From assembly GCA_900541785.1 (NCBI GenBank), contig UQKY01000002.1, forward strand, positions 77,084 to 141,083: a stretch of 64,000 nucleotides of DNA, read 5' to 3'. Of the stretch, positions 9,986 to 18,893 are shown one piece after another. The position numbers and the translations under genes are program-made. The stretch's first letter is position 1, and each line of letters starts with the position of its first letter. The notes below the pieces were generated by a model that was not told the origin of the DNA, did no database searches, and saw only the letters and a list, made by a program, of their open reading frames with translations. Source of the stretch: an uncultured Collinsella sp. (GTDB lineage: Bacteria > Actinomycetota > Coriobacteriia > Coriobacteriales > Coriobacteriaceae).

Positions 9986-11859
9986 GCGCGATCACCCATC
10001 AATACATTCTTGGCGTGGAGCGTGGGGCAGATCCCGCAGCCGGTGCACGACGTGCGGGTGCAGTCGGGAGTCGTGACGCCCTCGAGCGAGCGACGGTACT
10101 CGCGCTCGAGGAAGCCGCGCGTGCAGCCGGGGCTCACGTGCTCCCACGGCAGGCGCCAGTCCAACTCGTAGGGCAGGTGCACGAGCTCATTGAGGTCGAT
10201 GCCGTTTTTGGCAGCAGCTTCCTTCCAGTTATCGAGCGAGAAATGCTCTACCCAGGCGTCAAAGCGAGAGCCCGAGCGCCAAGCATCGATGATGACGGGC
10301 GTCATGTCACGACCGGCGCGGGACAGCGCGGCCTCGATGAGCGAGGTCTCGGCATCGTGGTAATGCACGCGGACGGCACGGTTGCGAACACTCGTGATAA
10401 GCAGCTTCTGGCGACGCTTGACGTCGTCGTAGTCGAGCTGCGGGCACCACTGGAACGGCGTGGCGGCCTTGGGGATAAAGACCGAAACCGAGATGGACAC
10501 CGAAATCGAGCCGCGACGAGCCTTGGGCACCACGGAACGACCGAGCTCCAGCACGTGATCGGCCAGATTGGCGATGGCCACGATGTCCTCATCGCGCTCG
10601 CCGGGAAGGCCCATCATAAAGTAGAGCTTCATGCGGTTCCAGCCGGCCTCGAAGGCCGCCTTGGCCGCACGGTCCAGATCCTCCTCGGTCACGTTCTTGT
10701 TAATGATGTCGCGCATGCGCTGGCTGCCGGCCTCGGGCGCGAACGTCAGGCCGCCCTTCTTTTCGCCGGCGACCGACTCGGCCATATCCACGCCAAACGA
10801 ATCCAGGCGCTGCGACGGAATAGACACGCGAATACCCGTATCCTCCAGGCGACGGTTGAGCCTGCCGAGCACGTCGCGAATGCAGGAGTGGTCGGTCGTG
10901 GAGAGCGAGGTCAGCGACACCTCGTCATAGCCGGTCTTTTCCAGACCCTGAATCACCGACGAGACGATCTGGTCGGCCGAGCGCTCGCGCACCGGGCGAT
11001 ACGTCATGCCGGCCTGACAAAAACGACAGCCGCGGGCGCAGCCGCGCAGGATCTCGATAGACAGGCGGTCGTGAACCAGCTGTGCATAGGGCACGCACGA
11101 CTGCGACAGCGGATTCGTGGCGCCGAAATCCTCGACGACGCGCTTGTAGACCACGGTCGGCGCATCCTTGCCCTCACGCGGCACGGTGTAGCCATGCGGC
11201 GAGCAGGACTCGTCGTGACGAACCTCATAGAGCGACGGCACGTAGTTGCCGGCAATGGATGCAAGCTGCTCGACAATCTGCGCGCGCGGGACCCCTTCGT
11301 CACGCAGGCGGCGATGCAGCTGGCAGGTCTCGAGCAGCGATTCCTCGCCCTCACCGATGAGGATGGCATCGAAGAAGGCCGCGTACGGCTCGGGGTTGTA
11401 CACCGAGGGGCCGCCGGCGATGATAATGGGGTCGTCCTCGGTGCGGTCAGCCGCTAACAGCGGAATACCAGCGAGGTCGAGTGCCTCGAGGAAGTTCGTC
11501 ACCGCCATCTCGTGCGGCACATGCAGACCGACGATATCAAACGAAGCGACCGGCGCTGCACCCTCGAGCGACAGCAGCGGAATACCCGCCTCGCGCATGG
11601 CGTCACCCATATCGGGCCACGGCACATAGCCACGCTCGCAGGAGATGCCCTCGGCCTGGTTAAGGATGTTGTAGAGGATGGCGATGCCCTGGTTGGGCAG
11701 ACCGACCTCGTACACATCCGGGTAGATCAGGCAGCAACGGTAGTCGGCATCGGCCTTGGAAAGCGTGCCCCACTCGTGATCGATATAGCGGCTCGGTTTC
11801 TCGACCTTGGCGAGCAGCGGCTCAATTAAATGAAAACAGTCTTGGTATGCAACGCGCAA
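9982..11859 (-). CDS. TIGR03960 family B12-binding-domain radical SAM protein
   Basis: 625 aa from a TTG start with AGGGG upstream. The N-terminal half resembles a cobalamin-binding Rossmann-like domain (VGLHVPHEMAVTNFLEALDL, then IIIAGGPSVYNPEP). The radical SAM cluster motif is RGCARGCRFCQAG (CxxxCxxC), followed by the TIM-barrel elements SLSTTDHSCIRD and LTFAPEAGSQRMRD. A cysteine-rich C-terminus (TPDCTRTSCTGCGICP) may bind a second cluster. By family it pairs with the DUF2344 protein, with which it overlaps. The substrate is unknown. Confidence 0.88.
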   Translation of the reverse strand: MRVAYQDCFHLIEPLLAKVEKPSRYIDHEWGTLSKADADYRCCLIYPDVYEVGLPNQGIAILYNILNQAEGISCERGYVPWPDMGDAMREAGIPLLSLEGAAPVASFDIVGLHVPHEMAVTNFLEALDLAGIPLLAADRTEDDPIIIAGGPSVYNPEPYAAFFDAILIGEGEESLLETCQLHRRLRDEGVPRAQIVEQLASIAGNYVPSLYEVRHDESCSPHGYTVPREGKDAPTVVYKRVVEDFGATNPLSQSCVPYAQLVHDRLSIEILRGCARGCRFCQAGMTYRPVRERSADQIVSSVIQGLEKTGYDEVSLTSLSTTDHSCIRDVLGRLNRRLEDTGIRVSIPSQRLDSFGVDMAESVAGEKKGGLTFAPEAGSQRMRDIINKNVTEEDLDRAAKAAFEAGWNRMKLYFMMGLPGERDEDIVAIANLADHVLELGRSVVPKARRGSISVSISVSVFIPKAATPFQWCPQLDYDDVKRRQKLLITSVRNRAVRVHYHDAETSLIEAALSRAGRDMTPVIIDAWRSGSRFDAWVEHFSLDNWKEAAAKNGIDLNELVHLPYELDWRLPWEHVSPGCTRGFLEREYRRSLEGVTTPDCTRTSCTGCGICPTLHAKNVLMGDRA

Positions 11860-11869
11860 CGGAAAACCC

Positions 11870-12799
11870 CTAAGCAGCGAGATCTGATGCGTCCTGATAG
11901 GACGCCATAGGACGGGTAGCGCCCGCGACCGTGGTCACCAGATCGCGAACGCGGGAGAACGTGGCAGTGACCACCTCGTTGGCACGGCTGTAGTCGACAT
12001 CGCGCTCGTAGAGCGAAACGAGCGCACGGCCCATGCCATAGGTGCCCGCGGCAGCAGTGAGCGCCTTGACGGCAAACCCAATATGCGGCGTCTGCTTGAC
12101 GAGCGCGCGGGTGACCGCGCGGATCACAAGACCGCCGGCAAGCACGCCGGCGACCTCGTAGCCGCGCTCAGGCTTAATGCCGCGTCCAAAGACGGCAGCG
12201 AGCTCAAAGAGCATGCCCACCTGCGCCAGCGCCATAACGGGATAATCGGCGCCCGGCAAAAACACCAAAGCCCCGGTCGCCATATTGGTGAGCGCACACG
12301 AGGTGATGATACGATTGGCCGCCGCGATGCGCATGAAGGCAAAGTTCGCCGCAAAAGCCGTTTCCTTGTCGGTGCGATCGAGAATCCAGCGGGCAAGCGT
12401 CTCGAGCAGATACGTCTTATCGGTTGCCGCCACCACACCGAGCATGGGCGTGGACTCCTCGATAAACGGCACCTCCACAGCAGACTCGGCAAGCACGCAC
12501 ACGGGCGCGCCGGCGATCACGAGCTCCTGCACGGCACTCTCCAAGCGGTCGGAACCACACGAGAGCACCAGCACCACATCGGTATCGGTCTTTGGAGCAA
12601 TTCGCTCCTCCCCCAGACGCTCGACGCGCACAATGCCCGAGGTCGTCTGCGGCACAAAGGCGTCACGCACCGTCTCGGCCAGAAAGCGCGAGGCGGACGA
12701 ATCCAGATAGACCGAGACGCGCACCGGCGTATCGGAATCCTTCTTAACGGACGCGCCCATCTTAAAAGCGCGGGTCAGCTTATCTACGGGAATTTTCAT
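11870..12799 (-). CDS. DUF697/YcjF-like membrane-associated protein of unknown function
   Basis: 309 aa. I do not recognise a characterised homologue. The N-terminal 130 residues form an alpha/beta region (VRVSVYLDSSASRFLAETVRDAF; DVVLVLSCGSDRLE) with no P-loop. The second half, about residues 150-260, is hydrophobic and resembles the DUF697 segment of YcjF-type proteins (ANRIITSCALTNMATGAL, then ADYPVMALAQVGMLFELAAVFG). It lies 18 bp downstream of rodA, with a strong GGAGGGG site, so a link with cell-wall elongation is possible from context only. Confidence 0.6.
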   Translation of the reverse strand: MKIPVDKLTRAFKMGASVKKDSDTPVRVSVYLDSSASRFLAETVRDAFVPQTTSGIVRVERLGEERIAPKTDTDVVLVLSCGSDRLESAVQELVIAGAPVCVLAESAVEVPFIEESTPMLGVVAATDKTYLLETLARWILDRTDKETAFAANFAFMRIAAANRIITSCALTNMATGALVFLPGADYPVMALAQVGMLFELAAVFGRGIKPERGYEVAGVLAGGLVIRAVTRALVKQTPHIGFAVKALTAAAGTYGMGRALVSLYERDVDYSRANEVVTATFSRVRDLVTTVAGATRPMASYQDASDLAA

Positions 12800-12817
12800 A
12801 GCAAACCCCTCCAGCGG

Positions 12818-14044
12818 TTACGCGGCGCCCGAACGATGCCGCCATATGGATTGTACGATACCCACCGTCAGCAGCTGGATCATCATCGAAGACGAACCAA
12901 AGCTAATAAACGGTAGCGGAATACCGGTAATCGGCATCATGCCGATGCACATGCCGATGTTCTCGAAGGTCTGGAATGCCCACATGCCGACGATACCTAC
13001 GCACGACAGACGCAGGAACAGCGACTCACACTTAAAGGCGACGCGAATCGTCGAAAAGATCAGCAGCACGTAGAGGCACAGGAGCAAAAAGGAACCGCAA
13101 AAGCCAAAGGTCTCGGACAGGAAGGCGAAGACGAAGTCGGTGTGGAACTCAGGCAGAAAGCCGCCGGCCGACTGCGTCGCATGCCCCAGGCCCTTACCAA
13201 AGAAGCCGCCCGAGCCAACGGCGATAAGCGACTGCTGCAGGTTGTAGGCATCGTCCGAATCGGCATTATCGGGGTCGATAAAGACCGTCAGACGGTTCAT
13301 CTGATACTGCTTGATGAGCACATCGTGGCCGAGCAACGAATCAAAGACCGAATCGAGCGCCAGGACGAGGGCCACCAGGCCCACGAGCAGGGCCAAGGTC
13401 GACAGCACCCATTCGCGGCGTGCACCGCTCATACAAATGACGATGGCGCCCGAAACCAGCACGACCAGGCCCGAGCCCAGGTCGCCCATGGCAACGACGG
13501 CCAAAAACGGAATGGACAGCATGCCGCAGAGCTTGACGTAGTCACGAACGGTATCGATGCGACCGTTATACTGCGAGCCAAGCGTAGCAATAAAGAAGAT
13601 GGTGATGAGCTTGGCAAGCTCAACCGGCTGGAATGTCAAGCCGATACCGGGAATCTTGATCCAGCCCGTCATGCCCAGACCGCCTGTATAGGACAGACCC
13701 GGAATCTTGGGCGAGAGGATCACGATCAGGTCGATGACGAGCAACGCCGTCGAGAAATTGGAAATACCGCGCAGGTCGGTACGCCAGACCAGCACCGCCA
13801 GCACCGTACCGATTCCAATTCCCAGCAGATGGCGTGAGAACGAAGCATCGGCCTTAAACTGCGAAGCCGACCAGATAATGATGGCACCGTAGGCGACGAG
13901 GGCCACAGTAGCCACGAGCACACCGATATGCACCTTTTGGCGAAACGTGCCGCGCGAGGCCGAAAGTTGCTTGTTGACACGGTCCAGGCTGCTGCGAGAG
14001 CCGGTCTTAGTTGAACGGAACAGATCCGCCGGAGAAAAATCCAT
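12818..14044 (-). CDS. rodA: Rod-shape peptidoglycan polymerase RodA (SEDS family)
   Basis: 408 aa, an integral membrane SEDS protein with about ten membrane segments. After an N-terminal soluble stretch of some 35 residues come typical RodA elements: KIPGIGLTFQPVELAKLITIFF, then GGFFGKGLGHATQSAGGFLPEFHTDFVFAFLSE and ITGIPLPFISFGSSSM. RodA polymerises glycan strands from lipid II for side-wall growth with PBP2. RodA rather than FtsW is chosen because of its place directly behind mrdA and mreBCD. GGAGG precedes the start. Confidence 0.95.
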   Translation of the reverse strand: MDFSPADLFRSTKTGSRSSLDRVNKQLSASRGTFRQKVHIGVLVATVALVAYGAIIIWSASQFKADASFSRHLLGIGIGTVLAVLVWRTDLRGISNFSTALLVIDLIVILSPKIPGLSYTGGLGMTGWIKIPGIGLTFQPVELAKLITIFFIATLGSQYNGRIDTVRDYVKLCGMLSIPFLAVVAMGDLGSGLVVLVSGAIVICMSGARREWVLSTLALLVGLVALVLALDSVFDSLLGHDVLIKQYQMNRLTVFIDPDNADSDDAYNLQQSLIAVGSGGFFGKGLGHATQSAGGFLPEFHTDFVFAFLSETFGFCGSFLLLCLYVLLIFSTIRVAFKCESLFLRLSCVGIVGMWAFQTFENIGMCIGMMPITGIPLPFISFGSSSMMIQLLTVGIVQSIWRHRSGAA

Positions 14045-14053
14045 CGCAACCTC

Positions 14054-16123
14054 CTATCGAACCGAAGAATCGCCCGAGGCCGAAGAGGTATCGGGCTCGT
14101 CATAAATCACGCCGAGCACGTCGCGCACGACATGCATCGCGGTATCTGAGCCACCGCCGCCCTGCTCCAGTACAGTAGCGATGACATACTTGGGATCATC
14201 GGCCGGTGCATAGGCGCAGAACCACGCGTATTCGTCCTCGCCGCTTTTCTCGCCCGTGCCCGACTTGCCGTATACCTGCGGCGTCAGGGTGCCAAAGTGA
14301 GCCGCCAGGGACGTCGATGCCGTGTAAATCACGTCGTGCATGCCGTTGCGAACAAGAGCCAAATCCGAATCGCTGTTGATCTTGGCCTCCAGGCGCTTCT
14401 TCTTGCCCTTGCCGTTGTACTTATAGGCATCGCCGTCGCCATCGCGCGACACGGCAGACAAAAACACGTGAGGCACGTACTGTTTGCCGCCGTTGGCAAG
14501 ACCCATATAGGCACACGCCATCTGCAGGGGCGTCACCAGAATGTCGCCCTGACCGATGGCAATGTTGGTCATATCGCCGGCATTCCACTTGCGGTCCTCG
14601 GCAGAGGCGTCGGTGAAGTACGACTCTTTCCACTCGGCATCGGGAATACGGCCCGCGCCCTCACTCGGCAGATCGATACCGCAGGTTTTGCCTAGACCCC
14701 AGCGACGAAAGACCTCCTGCAGGCCCTCGGGATGTTGCTCGTCATAAAAGAACGCCTTGCCCATGTCGTAGAAGACAGGATCGCACGAGTTGGCGATACC
14801 CGACTGCAGCGTCATGGTGCCGTGGCCAGACGTCAGCCAGCAGCGCTTGCCCCAAGCCTTGCCCAGGCCCGTCCAATAGCCCGTGCAGTTGGTTGTCTGC
14901 GTTGAAGTGTAGGTTCCAAACTCAAGACCGGCCAGCGCCGAGAGCGGCTTAATGGTCGAGGCCGACATGTACTGTCCGCTAATGGCGCGGTTGAGCAGCG
15001 GGTGCGAACCCTTGTCATCATTGAGCTCGGTCCACACGTCATTTGAGACGCCGCCGATAAAGACGGACGGATCGAACTTGGGCTGGCTCGCCATGCCCAG
15101 GATCTCGCCATTGTTGGGATCGAGACACACCACAGCGCCGTTGCCGGCATTGCTGTAGCCAGTGGTCTTGGCAAGCTCGATAGCGCTCGCCAGTGCCGTC
15201 TCACAGGCCTGTTGGATCTTAAGGTCGAGCGTGAGCTTAATGTCGGAGCCGGCCTTCGCGGGCACGGCGCCGGCCTGACCGGTCACATTGCCCGAGGCAT
15301 CGACCTTGACGGTCTGCTCGCCACGAATACCTTGCAGCAGGTTTTCGTAGTAGCTCTCAACGCCCGCCTGGCCCACGATATCGCCCGACTGGTACGTAAT
15401 CTTGCCAGCAGAAGCATCATCATCGCCAGAGGTTTTCTTATTCTGGGCCTCGAGCTGCTCGGAGGTAATGGTGCCGGTATAGCCCAAGATATGGCATGCC
15501 GTCTCGCCGTATGGATACTGGCGTTCGGTACGCTCGGCAATCTTGACGCCCGGGAACTCGCCGGCGTGTTCCTTGATATAGGCAACCGTGGAGCGACGGA
15601 CGTCCGTCGCGATGGTATGCAGGCTCTGAGCGCCCTCTGTATTGTCCTGAATATTGCGAAGGACCGCCACATAAGGCATTCCAAGCACGTTGGCAAGATG
15701 GCGAACCAGAACCTCATCCTCGGCAAGGTCGCGGTAGGCCACGACAGCAAGTGAGGGACGGTTCTGGACAAGCGCCACGCCATTGCGGTCGAGGATGCGG
15801 CCGCGCACAGCGGGTGTGGTAACGGTGCGAGTCTGATTACTATTGGCCTGCTTCTCGTAATAGTCCGACGAGACCATCTGCATGCCCCACAGCTTGACGG
15901 CAAGCGCCGCAAACATCGCGCCCACACCCGTGGTGAGGATGGAAAAACGGCCCTTAAAGGCGGTCGCCGCGGTATTGCCCTCGCCCTCGGTGGCGCGCGG
16001 GGCCGTTCCATGCTGCGTATCGTAGGTAAAACGGGAATCGCCGCGACGCATGATGACCAGCGCGACCACGATGGCCACAACCAGCACGATACCGGCGATA
16101 ATAACCGTCAACTGGGAAGACAT
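14054..16123 (-). CDS. mrdA: Penicillin-binding protein 2 (class B transpeptidase)
   Basis: 689 aa. Two hydrophobic segments occur near the N-terminus (about 5-27 and 60-80), one more than most class B PBPs. Then comes the pedestal domain beginning VTTPAVRGRILDRNGVALVQNRP. The transpeptidase domain has the catalytic serine in SASTIKPL (SxxK), the second motif SCD in IANSCDPVFYDMG, and KSGTG as the third. It crosslinks peptidoglycan during elongation together with RodA, whose gene follows after 9 bp. Confidence 0.95.
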   Translation of the reverse strand: MSSQLTVIIAGIVLVVAIVVALVIMRRGDSRFTYDTQHGTAPRATEGEGNTAATAFKGRFSILTTGVGAMFAALAVKLWGMQMVSSDYYEKQANSNQTRTVTTPAVRGRILDRNGVALVQNRPSLAVVAYRDLAEDEVLVRHLANVLGMPYVAVLRNIQDNTEGAQSLHTIATDVRRSTVAYIKEHAGEFPGVKIAERTERQYPYGETACHILGYTGTITSEQLEAQNKKTSGDDDASAGKITYQSGDIVGQAGVESYYENLLQGIRGEQTVKVDASGNVTGQAGAVPAKAGSDIKLTLDLKIQQACETALASAIELAKTTGYSNAGNGAVVCLDPNNGEILGMASQPKFDPSVFIGGVSNDVWTELNDDKGSHPLLNRAISGQYMSASTIKPLSALAGLEFGTYTSTQTTNCTGYWTGLGKAWGKRCWLTSGHGTMTLQSGIANSCDPVFYDMGKAFFYDEQHPEGLQEVFRRWGLGKTCGIDLPSEGAGRIPDAEWKESYFTDASAEDRKWNAGDMTNIAIGQGDILVTPLQMACAYMGLANGGKQYVPHVFLSAVSRDGDGDAYKYNGKGKKKRLEAKINSDSDLALVRNGMHDVIYTASTSLAAHFGTLTPQVYGKSGTGEKSGEDEYAWFCAYAPADDPKYVIATVLEQGGGGSDTAMHVVRDVLGVIYDEPDTSSASGDSSVR

Positions 16124-16136
16124 CTACGGGCCTCCC

Positions 16137-16703
16137 CTATTTGAGCTTGCGGGTCTTGGGCTTAAAGCGCATACCCGCCTGGCGTCCGCCACGTGCGGAG
16201 AATCCATAGCCGGACTGCGGCACGACGCCGGACATCAAAAACGGAATGTCAACCAGACCCGTCAGGATCGAGGACGGCAGCGCATGGCCGAAGATCGCCA
16301 CGACAAAGCTCGTCTCCAAACCCATAAACAGCAAGATGATGCTGTAGATCACATTAATGACGAGCGCAAAGGCGCCCACAGTGACGCCGCGCGCACTCGG
16401 GGTACCGCCCGTCTGACCGACGGCGCTGTGCACCAGGGCAAAAGAACCCACGGTCAGCAGGAGCGACATAACGCCCACCGGCACGGCAGCGGACAGGTCA
16501 TAGAACAAGCCGCTGCAAAAACCGCACACGACGGCACGGGTCGGGTCGCCCGAGAACACGCTTAGGCACACCAGGATAATCATGAAGTTGACACGACCGC
16601 CCGCAATGGAGATCTGCGGTGCCAGGCCTGCCTGCAGCAGCACGCACACAATGGCGGCGATCACAAACGTGCGGGAGCTCATCCCCTGCTCGTGTAGATC
16701 CAT
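16137..16703 (-). CDS. mreD: Rod shape-determining protein MreD
   Basis: About 188 aa from the second ATG (MDLHEQGMSS), which has GGGGG at proper spacing; the ATG 6 nt earlier is too close to that site. Five to six membrane segments are evident, for example TFVIAAIVCVLLQAGLAP and FMIILVCLSVFSGDP. The motif VVCGFCSGLFYDL is typical of MreD. It is part of the elongasome membrane complex; located between mreC (about 12 bp) and mrdA (13 bp). Confidence 0.9.
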   Translation of the reverse strand: MDLHEQGMSSRTFVIAAIVCVLLQAGLAPQISIAGGRVNFMIILVCLSVFSGDPTRAVVCGFCSGLFYDLSAAVPVGVMSLLLTVGSFALVHSAVGQTGGTPSARGVTVGAFALVINVIYSIILLFMGLETSFVVAIFGHALPSSILTGLVDIPFLMSGVVPQSGYGFSARGGRQAGMRFKPKTRKLK

Positions 16704-16714
16704 GGACATGCCCC

Positions 16715-17713
16715 CTATTCGCTCGAGCCGGAATCGGCCGTCTCGGACGTGTCGGAACTGTCATCCGAGCCCTCGTCCTTCGTCTTGGTTGCAGCATCGC
16801 GCGACGTTCCCTGCGGCGTGCTGTTGGCCGTGCTCACGTCCTCATCCGAGGCCGACTGTTCGTCGGTCAGCGAGGTGATGACCAGCACTTCCTCGTTGTT
16901 CTCGGCCGTGGTCTGGGCGCGTACCACAATGGTGTAGTACACGTCGTTTGCCGATTTCTCAACCGACGAGACGGTGCCGAGCGGAAGGCCCTTGGGGAAC
17001 ACACCGCCGATGCCCGAGGTCACGATGATGTCGCCAACCTTAACGTCGGAGTCGACGCTCACGTACTCAAGACGCAGCGTGCCGTCAGCCTGACCCTGCA
17101 GCATGCCCTGGGCGCGCGTGTCCTGCACCATGGCGGATACGCCGGAGTTCTCGTCGCCAATCAGGCGCACGGTGGACGTTTTGGCCGAGACTTCGATGAT
17201 CTGGCCGATAACACCGGCAGAACTCGTCACGGGCATGTTGATGGTAAGGCCGTCGGCAGAGCCCTTGTCGATGGTAACGGTCGAGGTCCAGGCATCGCCG
17301 GAGGCACCAACGATACGAGCTGCGGTCGATTTGAGGTTGTAGGTCGATTGCAGCCCGACCAGGCCCTCCAGGCGCTCGGCAGTCTTTTGAGCCTCAGAAA
17401 GCTCGGCGACCTTAGAGGTCAGCTCCTCATTTTGCTTCTTGAGCTCGTCGAGCGTGTCCTGCGACGCCGTTAGGTTAGAGAACACGTTGCCAATCGCATT
17501 GAAGGGAGCCGCCACAGCCGAGCCCACAAAGCGCACCGGAGAGGTAATCGTCGTTACGCCCGAACGCACGGCATGAATCGGCCCTGCCTCGCCCTCGCGG
17601 ATGTAAAACGTGAGCAGCAACACCGAAATCAGGCTGAAAACAATCAACGGGCGCATACCCGTTGATTGTCGCTTGGTATTCAGATTTGTGGAGAAACCCG
17701 AAGATCGTGCCAA
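16715..17713 (-). CDS. mreC: Rod shape-determining protein MreC
   Basis: 332 aa. An N-terminal membrane anchor (LIVFSLISVLLLTFYI) is followed by a coiled coil (about 85-120, LDELKKQNEELTSKVAELSEAQKTAE in pieces) and the two beta-barrel domains, with ARIVGASGDAWTSTVTIDKGS, GVIGQIIEVSAKTSTVRLI and DIIVTSGIGGVFPKGLPLG typical of MreC. The C-terminal 60 residues are a low-complexity Ser/Asp/Thr-rich tail. It scaffolds PBP2/RodA outside the membrane. The start is a TTG. Confidence 0.95.
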   Translation of the reverse strand: MARSSGFSTNLNTKRQSTGMRPLIVFSLISVLLLTFYIREGEAGPIHAVRSGVTTITSPVRFVGSAVAAPFNAIGNVFSNLTASQDTLDELKKQNEELTSKVAELSEAQKTAERLEGLVGLQSTYNLKSTAARIVGASGDAWTSTVTIDKGSADGLTINMPVTSSAGVIGQIIEVSAKTSTVRLIGDENSGVSAMVQDTRAQGMLQGQADGTLRLEYVSVDSDVKVGDIIVTSGIGGVFPKGLPLGTVSSVEKSANDVYYTIVVRAQTTAENNEEVLVITSLTDEQSASDEDVSTANSTPQGTSRDAATKTKDEGSDDSSDTSETADSGSSE

Positions 17714-17734
17714 ATGGAATCCACCTTTTGGAAA

Positions 17735-18778
17735 TTAAGCATTGGTCTGGACGAAGCCGCCATCAAACGCATTGGCCTCGAGCACGCGGGCACAGCCGTT
17801 AACGACGTTATCGAGCGCCGTGGGGCTGACGTTGACCGAAACACCGGTCTCATCGCGCAGGCGCACGTCGAGACCGCGCAGCAGCGCGCCGCCACCAGTC
17901 AGCAAAATGCCGTAGTACATAAGGTCCGAGGCAAGATCGGGAGGCGTAGCGTCGAGTGCGTCCTTGACGGCCTTGGCCATCTCGTCGAGCGGCTTGTTGA
18001 GCGCGCGACGAATCTCCTCGCTCTCGATGCGCACGGTCTTGGGCAGACCGGTGATCACGTCGCGGCCGTTGACCTCGACGTCGAGCTCGTCCTTGAGCGG
18101 CACGGCGGAACCGACCTTGATCTTGATGTCCTCTGCCGTACGCTCGCCGATGGCAAGGTTGTAGGCATCGCGAACGTGCGTGAGGATGGCCTGATCGAAC
18201 TCGTCGCCGGCAATACGGATGGACTGCGAGACGACGATGCCGCCCATAGCGATAACGGCAACCTCGGTGGTACCGCCACCGATGTCGATGACCATGGAGC
18301 CGGTGGGCTCCTCGACAGGCAGGTCGGCGCCGATAGCAGCAGCCATGGGCTCCTCGATCAGGTAGGCCTGGCGAGCGCCGGCCTGGATCGTGGCCTCAAA
18401 GACAGCGCGCTTCTCGACCGACGTGACGCCGGAGGGAACGCAGACGACAACACGCGGACGCGGAGTCCACGGATAGCGCTTCTCGGACGCCTTGTCGATA
18501 AAGTAGCGAAGCATGGCCTCGGTAACGTCGAAGTCGGCGATGACGCCGTCCTTCAGGGGACGAACGGCCACAATGTTGCCGGGCGTACGGCCGAGCATGC
18601 GCTTTGCCTCGATACCGACCGCCAGGATGCGCTCGTCGTTCTTGTCGATGGCGACGACGGAGGGCTCGCGGATGACGATGCCCTTGCCGCGCACGGAGAC
18701 AAGCGTATTTGCGGTGCCGAGGTCGATGGCAAGATCGCCCGCATAGCTACCGAAGAACATATCCATCAAAGAAAACAA
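17735..18778 (-). CDS. mreB: Rod shape-determining protein MreB (bacterial actin)
   Basis: 347 aa from a TTG with AGGAG 6 nt upstream. The actin-fold nucleotide motifs are all visible: DLAIDLGTANTLVSVRGKGI (phosphate 1), STEVAVIAMGG with preceding MVIDIGGGT (phosphate 2) and ILLTGGGALLRGLD (adenosine). An N-terminal amphipathic stretch (MFSLMDMFFGS) fits membrane binding. MreB filaments orient the elongation machinery. First gene of mreB-mreC-mreD-mrdA-rodA. Confidence 0.98.
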   Translation of the reverse strand: MFSLMDMFFGSYAGDLAIDLGTANTLVSVRGKGIVIREPSVVAIDKNDERILAVGIEAKRMLGRTPGNIVAVRPLKDGVIADFDVTEAMLRYFIDKASEKRYPWTPRPRVVVCVPSGVTSVEKRAVFEATIQAGARQAYLIEEPMAAAIGADLPVEEPTGSMVIDIGGGTTEVAVIAMGGIVVSQSIRIAGDEFDQAILTHVRDAYNLAIGERTAEDIKIKVGSAVPLKDELDVEVNGRDVITGLPKTVRIESEEIRRALNKPLDEMAKAVKDALDATPPDLASDLMYYGILLTGGGALLRGLDVRLRDETGVSVNVSPTALDNVVNGCARVLEANAFDGGFVQTNA

Positions 18779-18838
18779 CGCAACTCCTGATGTGTTGGAT
18801 GATTGCTGGAAAACTACTAGCTCATCATACTAGCGCAA

Positions 18839-18872
18839 GCCCGGCACCTCACTTGCGGTGAAGCGCCGGGCA
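18839..18872 (-). terminator. Hairpin between the TPR gene and mreB, possible terminator
   Basis: A GC-rich inverted repeat with outer arms GCCCGGC/GCCGGGC and an inner CTTCAC/GTGAG pairing lies downstream of the TPR gene. No T-run follows on either strand, so it is a weak candidate for termination. Confidence 0.4.
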
Positions 18873-18893
18873 AAGCTAAATCCCATAAGGTCA

